Assembly (NCBI GenBank): GCA_016785955.1
Contig: JAEUWH010000087.1
Location: 1 to 64,000 of the forward strand
Direction of reading: 5' to 3'
DNA: 64,000 nt
DNA from: Pseudobdellovibrionaceae bacterium
GTDB lineage: Bacteria > Bdellovibrionota > Bdellovibrionia > Bdellovibrionales > Bdellovibrionaceae
In this document: positions 17,343 through 25,241 of the stretch, one piece after another
How the letters are laid out: every line of letters begins with the position of its first letter
Position numbering within the stretch: the stretch's first letter is position 1
Made by a program: the position numbers and the translations under genes
The notes under the pieces: generated by a model
What the model was told of the DNA's origin: nothing
Seen by the model: the letters and a program-made list of their open reading frames with translations, nothing else
The model's database searches: none

Positions 17343-18722
17343 TTAAGCCACACCTTCTTGTAATGTTTTTTCAATTACACTGAGGGCGACTTGGATATCT
17401 GCATCTTGAATACACGCCGGAACCAAAAAGCGCGCGCGCACGGGATCTTTTCCACAAGGAAATCCAATGACACCATTGTTGTATAATTTTTTTAGGAATA
17501 CGTCGACCTGCTCTTTTTTTCCTTCAAACGGAGTGAAGGCTAGCATTAAACCCATTCCACAAGCATCTGAAACTTTTCCTTGGCATGTCGTCGCGCCTAG
17601 TTTTTCGAGCCCACTGATAAATTGACTGTGAATTTGCATAATACGACCATCTTTTCCCAGATAGCCCTCGTTCACCAACATATCTAACATTTCCATCCCC
17701 GTATGCATAGATACAGTGGATCCCGAAAATGTGCCCGCAATCAAACCTGGTTTGGGATTGTATTCTTCGGTGTAAAGAGTCGCACCTAACTGGGCCGTTT
17801 TGGCGATAGTAACCAAATCAATGTACTTGCCGATGTCTAAAGTCTCGAACGCGAATAGCTCGCCCGTGCGAGTAAAGGTTTGCACTTCGTCTGCCCAGAT
17901 CGCAATACCTTGAGATTTACAAAACTCTAAAAGAGGAACAAAAAACTCACGATTAGCCGGCATGTAGCCACCCTCGCCCAGCATCGGTTCGAAGCCAAAC
18001 ACGCTGATGTTTTTTGCGTGCTTCTCGACATGTTCTTTTAAGGCGCGTAAAGATTTATCGGTTGATTGTGGGTCTTTGCGATCAAAAAATGGAATGCGTA
18101 GAACTTCGTTGTAATCGGGTAGACCTTGTTTGTAGGCGGGATTATCGGTGACTTCAGCCATCATTGTTGATCGACCTGCAAATGCATTTTTGAATCCCAA
18201 AATCATTCGTGCTGGCGATTTTTTCTGACGAGACAGTTTTAAGGCATTTTCATTAGCCATCGTCCCGCATGTGGCAAGCCATGCGTATTTGATGTTGCTT
18301 TTTTTAGAAGCTAATTCGACCAGCTTTTTTGTGTATGCAACATATTCTTTGTTTGGTTCAAGATTACCTTGAATCACTACGTCCATAATCGCCCCCTTGA
18401 GGGCCGCTTTGATTACGCGTGGATGAGAATGGCCAAACAAATGAATGCCTATGCCATTAATCAAATCTAATTTTATGCTACCATCTTCTAATTCAACATA
18501 AGGTCCGCGACCAGCGCCACTGCCCATGTACGGGTAATGAAGGGGGCGACCTCGAAACTGACCCGCAAGGTCCATCCACTTTTTTCCATTTTCTTGAAAT
18601 TCATTGGCCGGGGCTTTAATACCGGTCAATTGCTGGTTTGTTTTTTCAACCTCGGTTGTTAAATCTTGAATAAGCTGATTGATTTTTTGTGAGGAAAGTA
18701 ATTGTTGTCCGATTAATGGCAT
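17343..18722 (-). CDS. Class III aminotransferase (succinylornithine transaminase role likely)
   Basis: A 459-residue fold-type I PLP enzyme. The phosphate-contacting turn around TCGTMANENALKLSR, D278 (IWADEVQT) and the PLP lysine K308 (TIAKTAQLGAT) are visible. The overall sequence is closer to lysine 6-aminotransferase or ornithine-type class III enzymes than to canonical AstC. With astA and astD downstream it probably transaminates N-succinylornithine to the semialdehyde. AAGGAATC precedes the ATG. First gene of the leftward run; 170 bp separates it from a divergent gene. Confidence 0.85.
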   Translation of the reverse strand: MPLIGQQLLSSQKINQLIQDLTTEVEKTNQQLTGIKAPANEFQENGKKWMDLAGQFRGRPLHYPYMGSGAGRGPYVELEDGSIKLDLINGIGIHLFGHSHPRVIKAALKGAIMDVVIQGNLEPNKEYVAYTKKLVELASKKSNIKYAWLATCGTMANENALKLSRQKKSPARMILGFKNAFAGRSTMMAEVTDNPAYKQGLPDYNEVLRIPFFDRKDPQSTDKSLRALKEHVEKHAKNISVFGFEPMLGEGGYMPANREFFVPLLEFCKSQGIAIWADEVQTFTRTGELFAFETLDIGKYIDLVTIAKTAQLGATLYTEEYNPKPGLIAGTFSGSTVSMHTGMEMLDMLVNEGYLGKDGRIMQIHSQFISGLEKLGATTCQGKVSDACGMGLMLAFTPFEGKKEQVDVFLKKLYNNGVIGFPCGKDPVRARFLVPACIQDADIQVALSVIEKTLQEGVA

Positions 18723-18894
18723 AAATGATTCCTTTGTGTGGGACCAGTATAGTGTGAAACGAAATGGAATTCACGCTGAAACACCTATCCTGACTTTTGC
18801 CGTCGACTGGTCGAGATGTTTTTTTAACACCTAGTTCAAAGTCGAGACAGAACTCTGGCCATTCAATCTAAAAGCGGTTACATTCTTAAATTAC

Positions 18895-19662
18895 ATGAAA
18901 TTAGTTATATCGATTCTTGTATTTTTTTTGATGATCACGGCAACTAACGGTTGGGCTCAATCTAATTTTGAAAAAGGTATTACTGCCTATAACGCAAAAA
19001 ACTTTGTTGAGGCGAATTCTGCTTTAAGTGCGGCTCTTGAGGAAGCACCGAATAATTTAGCGGTGTTGAACAACCTGGCGTTGACCCAATATGAATTGAA
19101 TCAAAAAGGTAGGGCTTTGGCATCGTGGCTGAAAGCTTTAAAATTGGATCCCAGTTTTGAGGAGGCTCAAAAAGGTGTGGCTTTCGTGAAAACTAAGCTG
19201 AGCCCAAATGCATTTTCTGTGAAAGACACTGATTTTGAAAGTTTACGTAAATCTTTATTGACCGGACTGTCTTTGAATTTGTTATTTGGCTTGGCGGCAT
19301 TGACATTTTTGGTATCGGGTATTCAATGGATTCGCCATTTAAGTGGGCTTAAAAAAGCTGTTCAAGACGAGGTTGCTCCGCCACCAGTCACCTTATTGTC
19401 CATCACATTTAGCTTTCTTTTTGTCTGCTGTACAGTGTTGTTGTCCTTGAAGGTGTGGGACCATCTTACTCCACGTGCTATTGTTGTGAAAGAGAAAGTG
19501 GAGCTGAAAATCGCTCCTGGCGCAGACCAAAGCAAAATCGTGGAATTGAACGAGGGAACCGAGCTTGAAATTGGTATCGTTCGAGACTCTTGGGTTCAAG
19601 TCAAGATACCGGGTAATTATTCCGGCTGGCTAAACAAAGAAGAAATACAAATAATTTTGTAA
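18895..19662 (+). CDS. TPR and SH3-domain membrane protein (BatE-like)
   Basis: A 255-residue protein with signal peptide (about 1-22), two to three TPR units (about 26-100, NFEKGITAYNAKNFVEANS), two membrane helices (about 125-145 and 165-190), and a C-terminal bacterial SH3 domain (about 200-255, VELKIAPGADQSKIVELNEG to SGWLNKEEIQII). This is the arrangement of BatE proteins of Bacteroides-aerotolerance operons, although no BatA-D gene is near. It probably sits in the inner membrane with the SH3 part in the periplasm. Followed by bamD after about 90 bp. Confidence 0.75.
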   Translation: MKLVISILVFFLMITATNGWAQSNFEKGITAYNAKNFVEANSALSAALEEAPNNLAVLNNLALTQYELNQKGRALASWLKALKLDPSFEEAQKGVAFVKTKLSPNAFSVKDTDFESLRKSLLTGLSLNLLFGLAALTFLVSGIQWIRHLSGLKKAVQDEVAPPPVTLLSITFSFLFVCCTVLLSLKVWDHLTPRAIVVKEKVELKIAPGADQSKIVELNEGTELEIGIVRDSWVQVKIPGNYSGWLNKEEIQIIL

Positions 19663-19749
19663 AGGAGATGGGGCTTTATCTTTAAAGATTTGCCATCACC
19701 AGCAAACTAGTCCTTGACAGAAAAGAGACCCCCCTAATAAATTCTGTTT

Positions 19750-20526
19750 ATGCTGCGCAAAACGACGTTTCCGATTCTGAAAGTTTCGATCTTAGTTATC
19801 TCAATGCTTTTGGCGATGTTGCTTTCATCGTGCGCTTCGGACGAAAAAAAAACAGACACGGCAGAGGCCACCTTTAACTTGGCTCAAGAATACGAAAAAG
19901 ATGAACGTTATGAGGAAGCCATAAAAAAATATTCAGAAGTTAAGAATAAATATCCGTATTCACAATTTGCGACACGTGCGGAGCTGGCGATTGCCGATGT
20001 ATATTTTAAACAAGAGTCCTACGGAGAAGCGCAAATCAATTATCAAACCTTTCGTGAGCTGCACCCAACTCATGCCCAAATTGATTATGTAGTTTTCAGA
20101 ACGGGTCTCAGTTTTTATCAGCAATTACCTGAAACAATTGATCGTGATTTGTCTTTGGCGACGGATGCGATTAATTTGTTTGACGAGTTAAACCAAAAAT
20201 ATCCTCAATCAGCACACTTGAAAGAGGCTCAGGAAAAGAAAGCCGAAGCTTTAAAAAAATTAGCAGAAAAAGAAGATTATGTCGGCGACTTTTATTTTAA
20301 ACGCAAAATATATGACAGTGCTTTGCTTAGATATGAGTTTTTAGTAACCAATTATCCTAAACTGGGACTAGACGAAAAAGCCATCGCACGGGCATATTAT
20401 GCAGCAACTAAGGTGAACGACACGGTTAAGGCTAAGAAATATCGAGATATGTTGAAGGCTCAGTTTCCGAATTCAAAAGAACTTTCCTCGATCAAAGCGA
20501 TCGTGGAAGATAAAGTGCAGGATTAA
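19750..20526 (+). CDS. bamD: Outer membrane assembly lipoprotein BamD
   Basis: A 258-residue BamD/YfiO protein, the essential TPR lipoprotein of the BAM complex that inserts beta-barrels in the outer membrane. The signal ends in LLSSCAS, a lipobox giving the lipidated cysteine. Family features follow: FNLAQEYEKDERYEEAIKKY, KNKYPYSQFATRAELAIAD, YFKQESYGEAQINYQTF, and the YVVFRTGLSFYQQLP segment, then two further TPR-type helical pairs. It ends one base before the next gene. Confidence 0.92.
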   Translation: MLRKTTFPILKVSILVISMLLAMLLSSCASDEKKTDTAEATFNLAQEYEKDERYEEAIKKYSEVKNKYPYSQFATRAELAIADVYFKQESYGEAQINYQTFRELHPTHAQIDYVVFRTGLSFYQQLPETIDRDLSLATDAINLFDELNQKYPQSAHLKEAQEKKAEALKKLAEKEDYVGDFYFKRKIYDSALLRYEFLVTNYPKLGLDEKAIARAYYAATKVNDTVKAKKYRDMLKAQFPNSKELSSIKAIVEDKVQD

Positions 20527-21252
20527 ATGGAATATTCAACCGAGGCTTTATTTCAGGAAGCAAAACAAAATTTTATCGATGGTAATTATAAAATGGCCGA
20601 GTCAATGTTGGCGCAATTGCTGCTGAAGCCGCAAAGAAACCCCGAAATCCATCAGATGCTGGGTACAATTTATTACGATCAGGGAAAATTCAATAAAGCG
20701 ATTAAATCGTTTCAACGAGCCTTGGAATTAGATCCTACCTACACGGATGCCAGCGTTGGTTTGTCTATTATTTTGAACGATATCGGTCGTTATGAAGAAG
20801 GTAAAAAAGTTTTTAACGATGCTAAAAAACTTTTAGAACTTCGTTCTAACCGACCAGATCCTTATATAGACGAAAAAATTGCAAATAAGCATGAAGAATT
20901 GGCCGATTTATATTTCCAATACAAAAAATTTCCTGAAGCGCTAGAGCAATTGTTGAAAGCACAAAAACTTTCTGCACGTCGAGCCGAGATAACGATGAGA
21001 ATATCTGAAGTTTTAGTGCAAATGGGAAATTCTGAACGAGCTATTAAAGATTTGAAAAATCTAGTGATCGAGTATCCTCAATTTATTCCAGCAAAAAATA
21101 AACTAGGTGTGATTTTATATAATGAAGGTCGTATGCGTGAGGCTGCTGATCAATGGGAAAGCGTATTGATGCGCGATCCACAAAATCCAGAAGCAGTACG
21201 CTATTTAAAACAAATTGGCTCCTTGAGATCCTCTGGACATTTAAACTTGTGA
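20527..21252 (+). CDS. TPR-repeat protein
   Basis: A 241-residue protein made of TPR helical hairpins (for example IHQMLGTIYYDQGKFNKAI, YTDASVGLSIILNDIGRYEE, HEELADLYFQYKKFPEALEQ). No signal peptide, so probably cytosolic or membrane-associated through a partner. It starts immediately after the bamD stop with the ribosome binding site inside bamD. Likely works in protein assembly or signalling scaffolds; partner unknown. Confidence 0.8.
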   Translation: MEYSTEALFQEAKQNFIDGNYKMAESMLAQLLLKPQRNPEIHQMLGTIYYDQGKFNKAIKSFQRALELDPTYTDASVGLSIILNDIGRYEEGKKVFNDAKKLLELRSNRPDPYIDEKIANKHEELADLYFQYKKFPEALEQLLKAQKLSARRAEITMRISEVLVQMGNSERAIKDLKNLVIEYPQFIPAKNKLGVILYNEGRMREAADQWESVLMRDPQNPEAVRYLKQIGSLRSSGHLNL

Positions 21253-21253
21253 G

Positions 21254-21778
21254 ATGACAATGAAGTTAAACAAAGAAGACATGATTCCATTTTTAACACC
21301 GAAAGAAATTGACGAGTTAGTCGCAAAACTGGCTAGGAAAATTCAAGACGAATACTATGGAAAAGAACTTATTATGATCTGTCCCCTTAAAGGCTCGGTA
21401 CACTTCTTGGCTGATTTGATGAGAAAGCTAGAGCTAAAAGTCATCGTAGATTTTGTTTATCTGACGTCGTCGGGAAAAGGTTCTGTCATCAAGATTTCAA
21501 AAGACATCTCGGAAAATATCGTCAATAAGCATGTCTTAGTTGTCGAAGAAATTATCGATTCTGGCAGGAAATTAAGTTTTCTAAAGAATAGACTCTTGAA
21601 TGCTAATCCCGCCACTTTAAAAATCGCCTGTTTGTTGGATAAACCTGCTCGTCGGGAGTTGCCAATCAAACCAGATTTTATTGGTAAAACAATCGATGAT
21701 CGCTATGTAGTCGGTTATGGAATGGATCAAGAAGAGCTTGGTCGAAATTATTCCAGCATCTATCATTTCAAAAACTAA
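21254..21778 (+). CDS. hpt: Hypoxanthine phosphoribosyltransferase
   Basis: A 174-residue purine salvage phosphoribosyltransferase converting hypoxanthine (and perhaps guanine) plus PRPP to the nucleotide. The PRPP loop reads VVEEIIDSGRKL, where most relatives have EDIIDTG; the second acidic residue is Glu and the threonine is Ser. CPLKGSVHFLADL (PPi loop), the flexible-loop region SSGKGSVIKISKD and DDRYVVGYGMD at the C-terminal end fit the family. Starts one base after the TPR gene stop; an alternative start is the second methionine. Last gene of this run. Confidence 0.85.
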   Translation: MTMKLNKEDMIPFLTPKEIDELVAKLARKIQDEYYGKELIMICPLKGSVHFLADLMRKLELKVIVDFVYLTSSGKGSVIKISKDISENIVNKHVLVVEEIIDSGRKLSFLKNRLLNANPATLKIACLLDKPARRELPIKPDFIGKTIDDRYVVGYGMDQEELGRNYSSIYHFKN

Positions 21779-21797
21779 AAAAAATTTCGCAAAAAAT

Positions 21798-21842
21798 CCT
21801 GGCCGAGTCTACGGCTAGGAACCCAGTCCTGGAGTTTTTTTT
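21798..21842 (+). terminator. Terminator of the bamD-hpt run
   Basis: CCTGGCCG pairs with CGGCTAGG (one G-U), followed 15 bases later by a run of eight T. A second short hairpin CCAG-TC-CTGG sits directly before the T-run. Confidence 0.5.
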
Positions 21843-21861
21843 AGAAATTTAAGTGAGCTAG

Positions 21862-21936
21862 CTAGCTAACAACAACATTAACAATGAACAAAACGACGAC
21901 ACAAACTACGTACAGGGTGATGAGCTGCTTTTGCAT
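21862..21936 (-). CDS. Candidate 24-aa single-helix membrane protein
   Basis: A very short ORF encodes MQKQLITLYVV followed by a valine-rich hydrophobic stretch (CVVVLFIVNVVVS), one transmembrane helix. TAAGGAATTCC gives a Shine-Dalgarno AAGGA six bases before the ATG. Composition and ribosome binding site are what make it credible; there is no other evidence. It lies antisense to nothing, in the gap before the pilin operon, on the opposite strand. Confidence 0.35.
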   Translation of the reverse strand: MQKQLITLYVVCVVVLFIVNVVVS

Positions 21937-22134
21937 GGAATTCCTTATATTTTCAGGTTCTGTATGTAAAAATATCAGTCAGTAGAATAATCGGTCAACG
22001 AGGTTCGACATTGGTCTGGCTTGGTTTTTTCAGATAACTGTCTCAGTGTGAGAACTTTCTTTTTTACGCTCATGTTCTAATAAAAAATGTTCGATAATAA
22101 ATTCAAGCACAATAATAAATGCGCTGGAGGATTT

Positions 22135-22323
22135 ATGAAGCTTACTAAAAAGAACAAAAATAAATTTTTAAAAAATGAAAAAGGGCAAGGAATGGTCGAG
22201 TACATTTTGTTACTTGTCGTGATCATCGGCCTGGTACTTGCGTTCAAACCAAAAGTTGAGGCTTATTTCACTAAGGCAACAGATAAAGTTGGCTCTGGTA
22301 TGGACGGAGTTATCGGTAACTAA
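22135..22323 (+). CDS. flp: Flp-family type IVb pilin
   Basis: A 62-residue pilin. The basic leader KLTKKNKNKFLKNEKGQG ends at a class III cleavage site, after which MVEYILLLVVIIGLVLAF provides the N-terminal helix with Glu at position +4/+5 and tyrosine next to it, a hallmark of Flp pilins. Mature length of about 45 residues is typical. The start is the ATG after GGAGG; a longer in-frame start lacks a ribosome binding site. It opens the Tad operon and should be the major pilus subunit, exported and assembled by the genes downstream. Confidence 0.92.
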   Translation: MKLTKKNKNKFLKNEKGQGMVEYILLLVVIIGLVLAFKPKVEAYFTKATDKVGSGMDGVIGN

Positions 22324-22338
22324 TTTTTGGAAATATAA

Positions 22339-22530
22339 ATGACTATAGAATACGTCCTGCTTATTTTTTGTATGTTCATGATCGGTCTGAAGTTTTTCTT
22401 TTCAGCTCCTATGGAGGCATTTCGAGACTATGGTCCGGTGCTGGGTGCTCGGGTAGAAAAGCATTTGACGACTGGTCATGGGTTTAAAATGCAGGACGGA
22501 TCGGCTCATCAGTGGACTACCGCCCGGTAG
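22339..22530 (+). CDS. Small pseudopilin-like protein, 63 aa
   Basis: Begins MTIEYVLLIFCMFMIGLKF, an N-terminal pilin-type helix with Glu near position 4, but without the basic leader needed for prepilin peptidase; a stop codon directly upstream rules out a longer start. The remainder is a short polar tail. It lies between the pilin and a TadE-like gene with 15 bp and overlapping spacing, so it belongs to the Tad operon. It may be a minor pilin or a pilus-base component. Confidence 0.6.
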   Translation: MTIEYVLLIFCMFMIGLKFFFSAPMEAFRDYGPVLGARVEKHLTTGHGFKMQDGSAHQWTTAR

Positions 22531-22796
22531 GGTCGAATCAGACCCGATTTAGTAAAAGAAAATCCAAAGGACAATTTGTAATTGAAGCTGTTTTACTTTT
22601 AGTGATTAGCACAATGTTGCTTTTGGCCTTGAAGAATTGGGCCGCTGAAAAACAATTTTTTGCTAATATATTTACTAAGCCATGGATGAAAATTGCCGGA
22701 ATGATAGAAAATGGAGTTTGGGGTACACCTGCTAGCACCAGGTCCAAGCATCCCCATAATCCTGACTCTGTGGCGACTTTACAGGAACTTCCCTGA
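22512..22796 (+). CDS. TadE-like minor pseudopilin, 94 aa
   Basis: Frame contains KRKSKGQFVIEAVLLLVIS, a basic leader, glycine and Glu at +5, followed by a single hydrophobic helix; this is the pseudopilin pattern of TadE-type proteins. The C-terminal part is short and proline-rich. The start GTG overlaps the previous gene by 19 bases and has only a weak ribosome binding site, so its exact start is uncertain. Confidence 0.55.
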   Translation: MDYRPVGSNQTRFSKRKSKGQFVIEAVLLLVISTMLLLALKNWAAEKQFFANIFTKPWMKIAGMIENGVWGTPASTRSKHPHNPDSVATLQELP

Positions 22797-22938
22797 TAGA
22801 AATGCCTCTCATTTCTAATGACACTTTCTGAGTGACACAAGAGATCTATGACGTCTCAGTAACCGCAGACCTAGACCAATAACGAGTTATCGAATTCAGT
22901 GAACTGTCCGAGAATGAGATCAGGAGTTTAGCAGTAAA

Positions 22939-23574
22939 ATGACGATACAAAAAAACCTGAAAAATAGAAGCGGCTTTTTGACTATCGAATTTGCGATGGC
23001 TTTGTTGATGTCTGTGGGACTAAGTGTAATATTTTTCGTTCTGGCATTCAGTCTGTCGTCGGCATTTGTGGCTCAATACATCGGCTATTCGGTGGGTCAT
23101 ATATATGCTGGAGGTAATATCAATGTTCAAGAACAGGAAAAATTAGCAAGCCAGAAATTTAGAAAAATTATGGCGACGCCGGGAATAGGAAAGTTATTTT
23201 CTCAGGGATGGTTTACGTTGGTTCTGGATTCTAATGCATTTCGCAGTGGTCAGAACGGGCAGATATTCGAGGAATATGGTGGCAGTAGGGATGGGCAAAG
23301 ACTGGCAGCGACAGGCGTACGCTTGGTTTATACGACAAAGTTATTTAACCTAAATTTAGGTCCCTTGGGCAGCACGAACCCAGATGACGAGGCGTTTTCT
23401 GCCAAAATCACGGGGTTTATGATTCGCAATCCCACGCAAAAAGAATGCGAAGATTACATGAAAGTAGAGACTCGTCATCAGGCACTGATTCAGATCGATA
23501 GTCGTTTTAGTCAGTATGATTCAACTCCGGGAAGTAATCAAAAATACTTTCCAATGGAGGATAACGGATGTTGA
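22939..23574 (+). CDS. TadE/TadF-like pseudopilin, 211 aa
   Basis: Leader MTIQKNLKNRSGFLTIEFAMALL has the GFxxxE cleavage motif; one hydrophobic helix (about 10-38) is followed by a periplasmic domain of about 170 residues. TadE and TadF pseudopilins are processed like the pilin and are needed for pilus assembly and surface adhesion. It ends overlapping the next gene by 7 bases. The sequence beyond the helix is not recognisable to me. Confidence 0.7.
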   Translation: MTIQKNLKNRSGFLTIEFAMALLMSVGLSVIFFVLAFSLSSAFVAQYIGYSVGHIYAGGNINVQEQEKLASQKFRKIMATPGIGKLFSQGWFTLVLDSNAFRSGQNGQIFEEYGGSRDGQRLAATGVRLVYTTKLFNLNLGPLGSTNPDDEAFSAKITGFMIRNPTQKECEDYMKVETRHQALIQIDSRFSQYDSTPGSNQKYFPMEDNGC

Positions 23575-24095
23575 AAAACAATCGCGGTATGGCCGCACTA
23601 GAAGTCGTAGGTATTTTTGCAGTCATCATGATTTTGTTTAATTTTAGTCTTGGGTTTTATGGAGTCATCCAGACAGGAATTTTAAAAAGTATGGCCGCAC
23701 GCAATTATGCATTTGAAACCTACCGCTTTCGCAGCAATTTAGATTTCTTCTGGCGTAATGGTTCGGATACGACCGGATTGTCGCGATATCGTTTATTTGG
23801 AAATCGTTTCCATGGCGTGACCTCGGAAAACTCTGTCGCTAGCGATCATTGGGCCGCTACGGCCCGTCCGATATCGTTTGTCAGTTCCTTTGGTGGCATG
23901 GGTGAGGACGGTGTTGACTACAGTCGAACTCCAGGCAGCGATGGAAACGCGCAATTACATAACAAACTTGTCTATGAAATCCGTGATGATGGAAAACCAT
24001 TGCTAGATGAAAAAGATAAATACAAAGCGTTTCCAGTATGGATTAAATCTGTCTACGGAATTTGTATCAACGCGAAGTGTGCTCCGATAAAGTAA
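23568..24095 (+). CDS. Second TadE/TadF-like pseudopilin, 175 aa
   Basis: Starts in an overlap with the previous gene, with GGAGG seven bases before the ATG. NNRGMAALEVVGIFAVIMILF is a pseudopilin leader and helix with Glu at +5; the periplasmic part follows, with two cysteines near the end (GICINAKCAP) that may form a disulfide. Part of the Tad operon. About 235 bp separates it from cpaB, in which I see only a short inverted repeat (24186-24200). Confidence 0.7.
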   Translation: MLKNNRGMAALEVVGIFAVIMILFNFSLGFYGVIQTGILKSMAARNYAFETYRFRSNLDFFWRNGSDTTGLSRYRLFGNRFHGVTSENSVASDHWAATARPISFVSSFGGMGEDGVDYSRTPGSDGNAQLHNKLVYEIRDDGKPLLDEKDKYKAFPVWIKSVYGICINAKCAPIK

Positions 24096-24330
24096 CTGTC
24101 GAATTTTTATTCAAATGCCAAATTGAAAGCTAAAAAATGGTGTTGGTAACAAAGTACCTAAATCCAATGTTCTTTCTTTAACTTAGTTTTGTCCCAAAAC
24201 AAGACATCCATCTGAACTATCTGAACTTTTAACACGTAAAACAGTAAAATGGACCAAAGACCTGGGGTGATGTCTAAAAAATATACCGATAGAAGGTTGA
24301 ATAACTTGAATATTTTTTCACGAGGCTGTC

Positions 24331-25218
24331 ATGGGAAATGAATCAAAAAATCTGTGGATTTCAATTTTTGCCGGTGCGTTTGCCGCCTTCATGATTTACA
24401 GCTATGCACAAGAACAGAGGAAAGCAATTAAAGAGCAGCTGGGTGCTCGTAAAGTCGTTGTCGTCGCGAAGGAAGACATTCCTGAAATGACAACGATCTA
24501 TGATTCTATGTTGGAAACCAAATCGGTACCGATTGATTTCGTACCGGATGGATTTTATTCTAATGTTCAGGAAATTGTTGGAAATGTTTCGGCAGTTCCG
24601 TTCAAAAAAGGCCAACCTGTTCTGAGGAATCACTTGTATTCGCCTGGCGCTGATACGGGAATTGCCTTGCAAGTCGCACCTTCTAAACGCGCGCTTGCGA
24701 TTCCAATTGATGAAGTGCGTGGTGTTGCTAAACTTATACGTCCGGGTGACCGTGTCGATATTTTTGTCGCTTTGGATGTGGGTAAAGGGGCTAACTTAAG
24801 ACGCGAAAGTTTTTTATTGATGCAAAATGTAGTGGTTCTGGCGGCGGGTGTCTCGGTTCAAAACAACATTCCTCGTCTAATTGAATACGATTCAACTGGA
24901 AAAAATGCTATACAAACCTCTCTCACCGGCGACACAAAATATAGTACAATCACAATTGAGGCTGAGATTAAAGAAGCTCAGGATTTGGTGTATATTCTAT
25001 CCACGTCGCCAGGAAATATTTATCTGACTTTAAGAAATCCTACCGATGGAACTCTGAAAGCCAGGTTGCCTAGTTCTACAGCCGAATCAATCTTAGCGCG
25101 GGCTACCGAGGGTAGTACAGCCGTTGCACCTGTTCCACAGCCACAGTCGAATCCTTTTACGGGAGGAATTCTTCCGCCCAGTGGAAACAGACCCAGCGGA
25201 ACCGGTGGAGGTCGTTAA
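24331..25218 (+). CDS. cpaB: Flp pilus assembly protein CpaB/RcpC
   Basis: A 295-residue periplasmic protein with an N-terminal membrane anchor (about 8-25), an SAF domain (about 40-110, VVVVAKEDIPEMTTIYDSM), and the RcpC region with GVAKLIRPGDRVDIFVALDVG. The C-terminus is proline-rich and disordered. CpaB joins the secretin to the inner-membrane machinery and is thought to bind peptidoglycan. Three bases before the secretin-gene region; preceded by CACGAGG. Confidence 0.88.
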   Translation: MGNESKNLWISIFAGAFAAFMIYSYAQEQRKAIKEQLGARKVVVVAKEDIPEMTTIYDSMLETKSVPIDFVPDGFYSNVQEIVGNVSAVPFKKGQPVLRNHLYSPGADTGIALQVAPSKRALAIPIDEVRGVAKLIRPGDRVDIFVALDVGKGANLRRESFLLMQNVVVLAAGVSVQNNIPRLIEYDSTGKNAIQTSLTGDTKYSTITIEAEIKEAQDLVYILSTSPGNIYLTLRNPTDGTLKARLPSSTAESILARATEGSTAVAPVPQPQSNPFTGGILPPSGNRPSGTGGGR

Positions 25219-25241
25219 AAGTGCTTAAGGGGGATACTCAA

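Larger units (their letters stand above)
21779..22134. other. Gap between hpt and the pilin gene
   Basis: This 356-bp region holds the hpt terminator-like hairpin, a 24-codon minus-strand ORF, and presumably the promoter of the pilin operon in the last 150 bp. I do not see a convincing sigma-70 or sigma-54 promoter. TGTCTCAGTGTGAGAAC at about 22032 is a notable imperfect dyad. Confidence 0.4.

Noticed and set aside
21990-22090. Sigma-54 promoter before the pilin operon (TGGCTTGGTTTT)
   Set aside because: There is no GC at the correct -12 position, so it does not fit the TGGCAC-N5-TTGC consensus.
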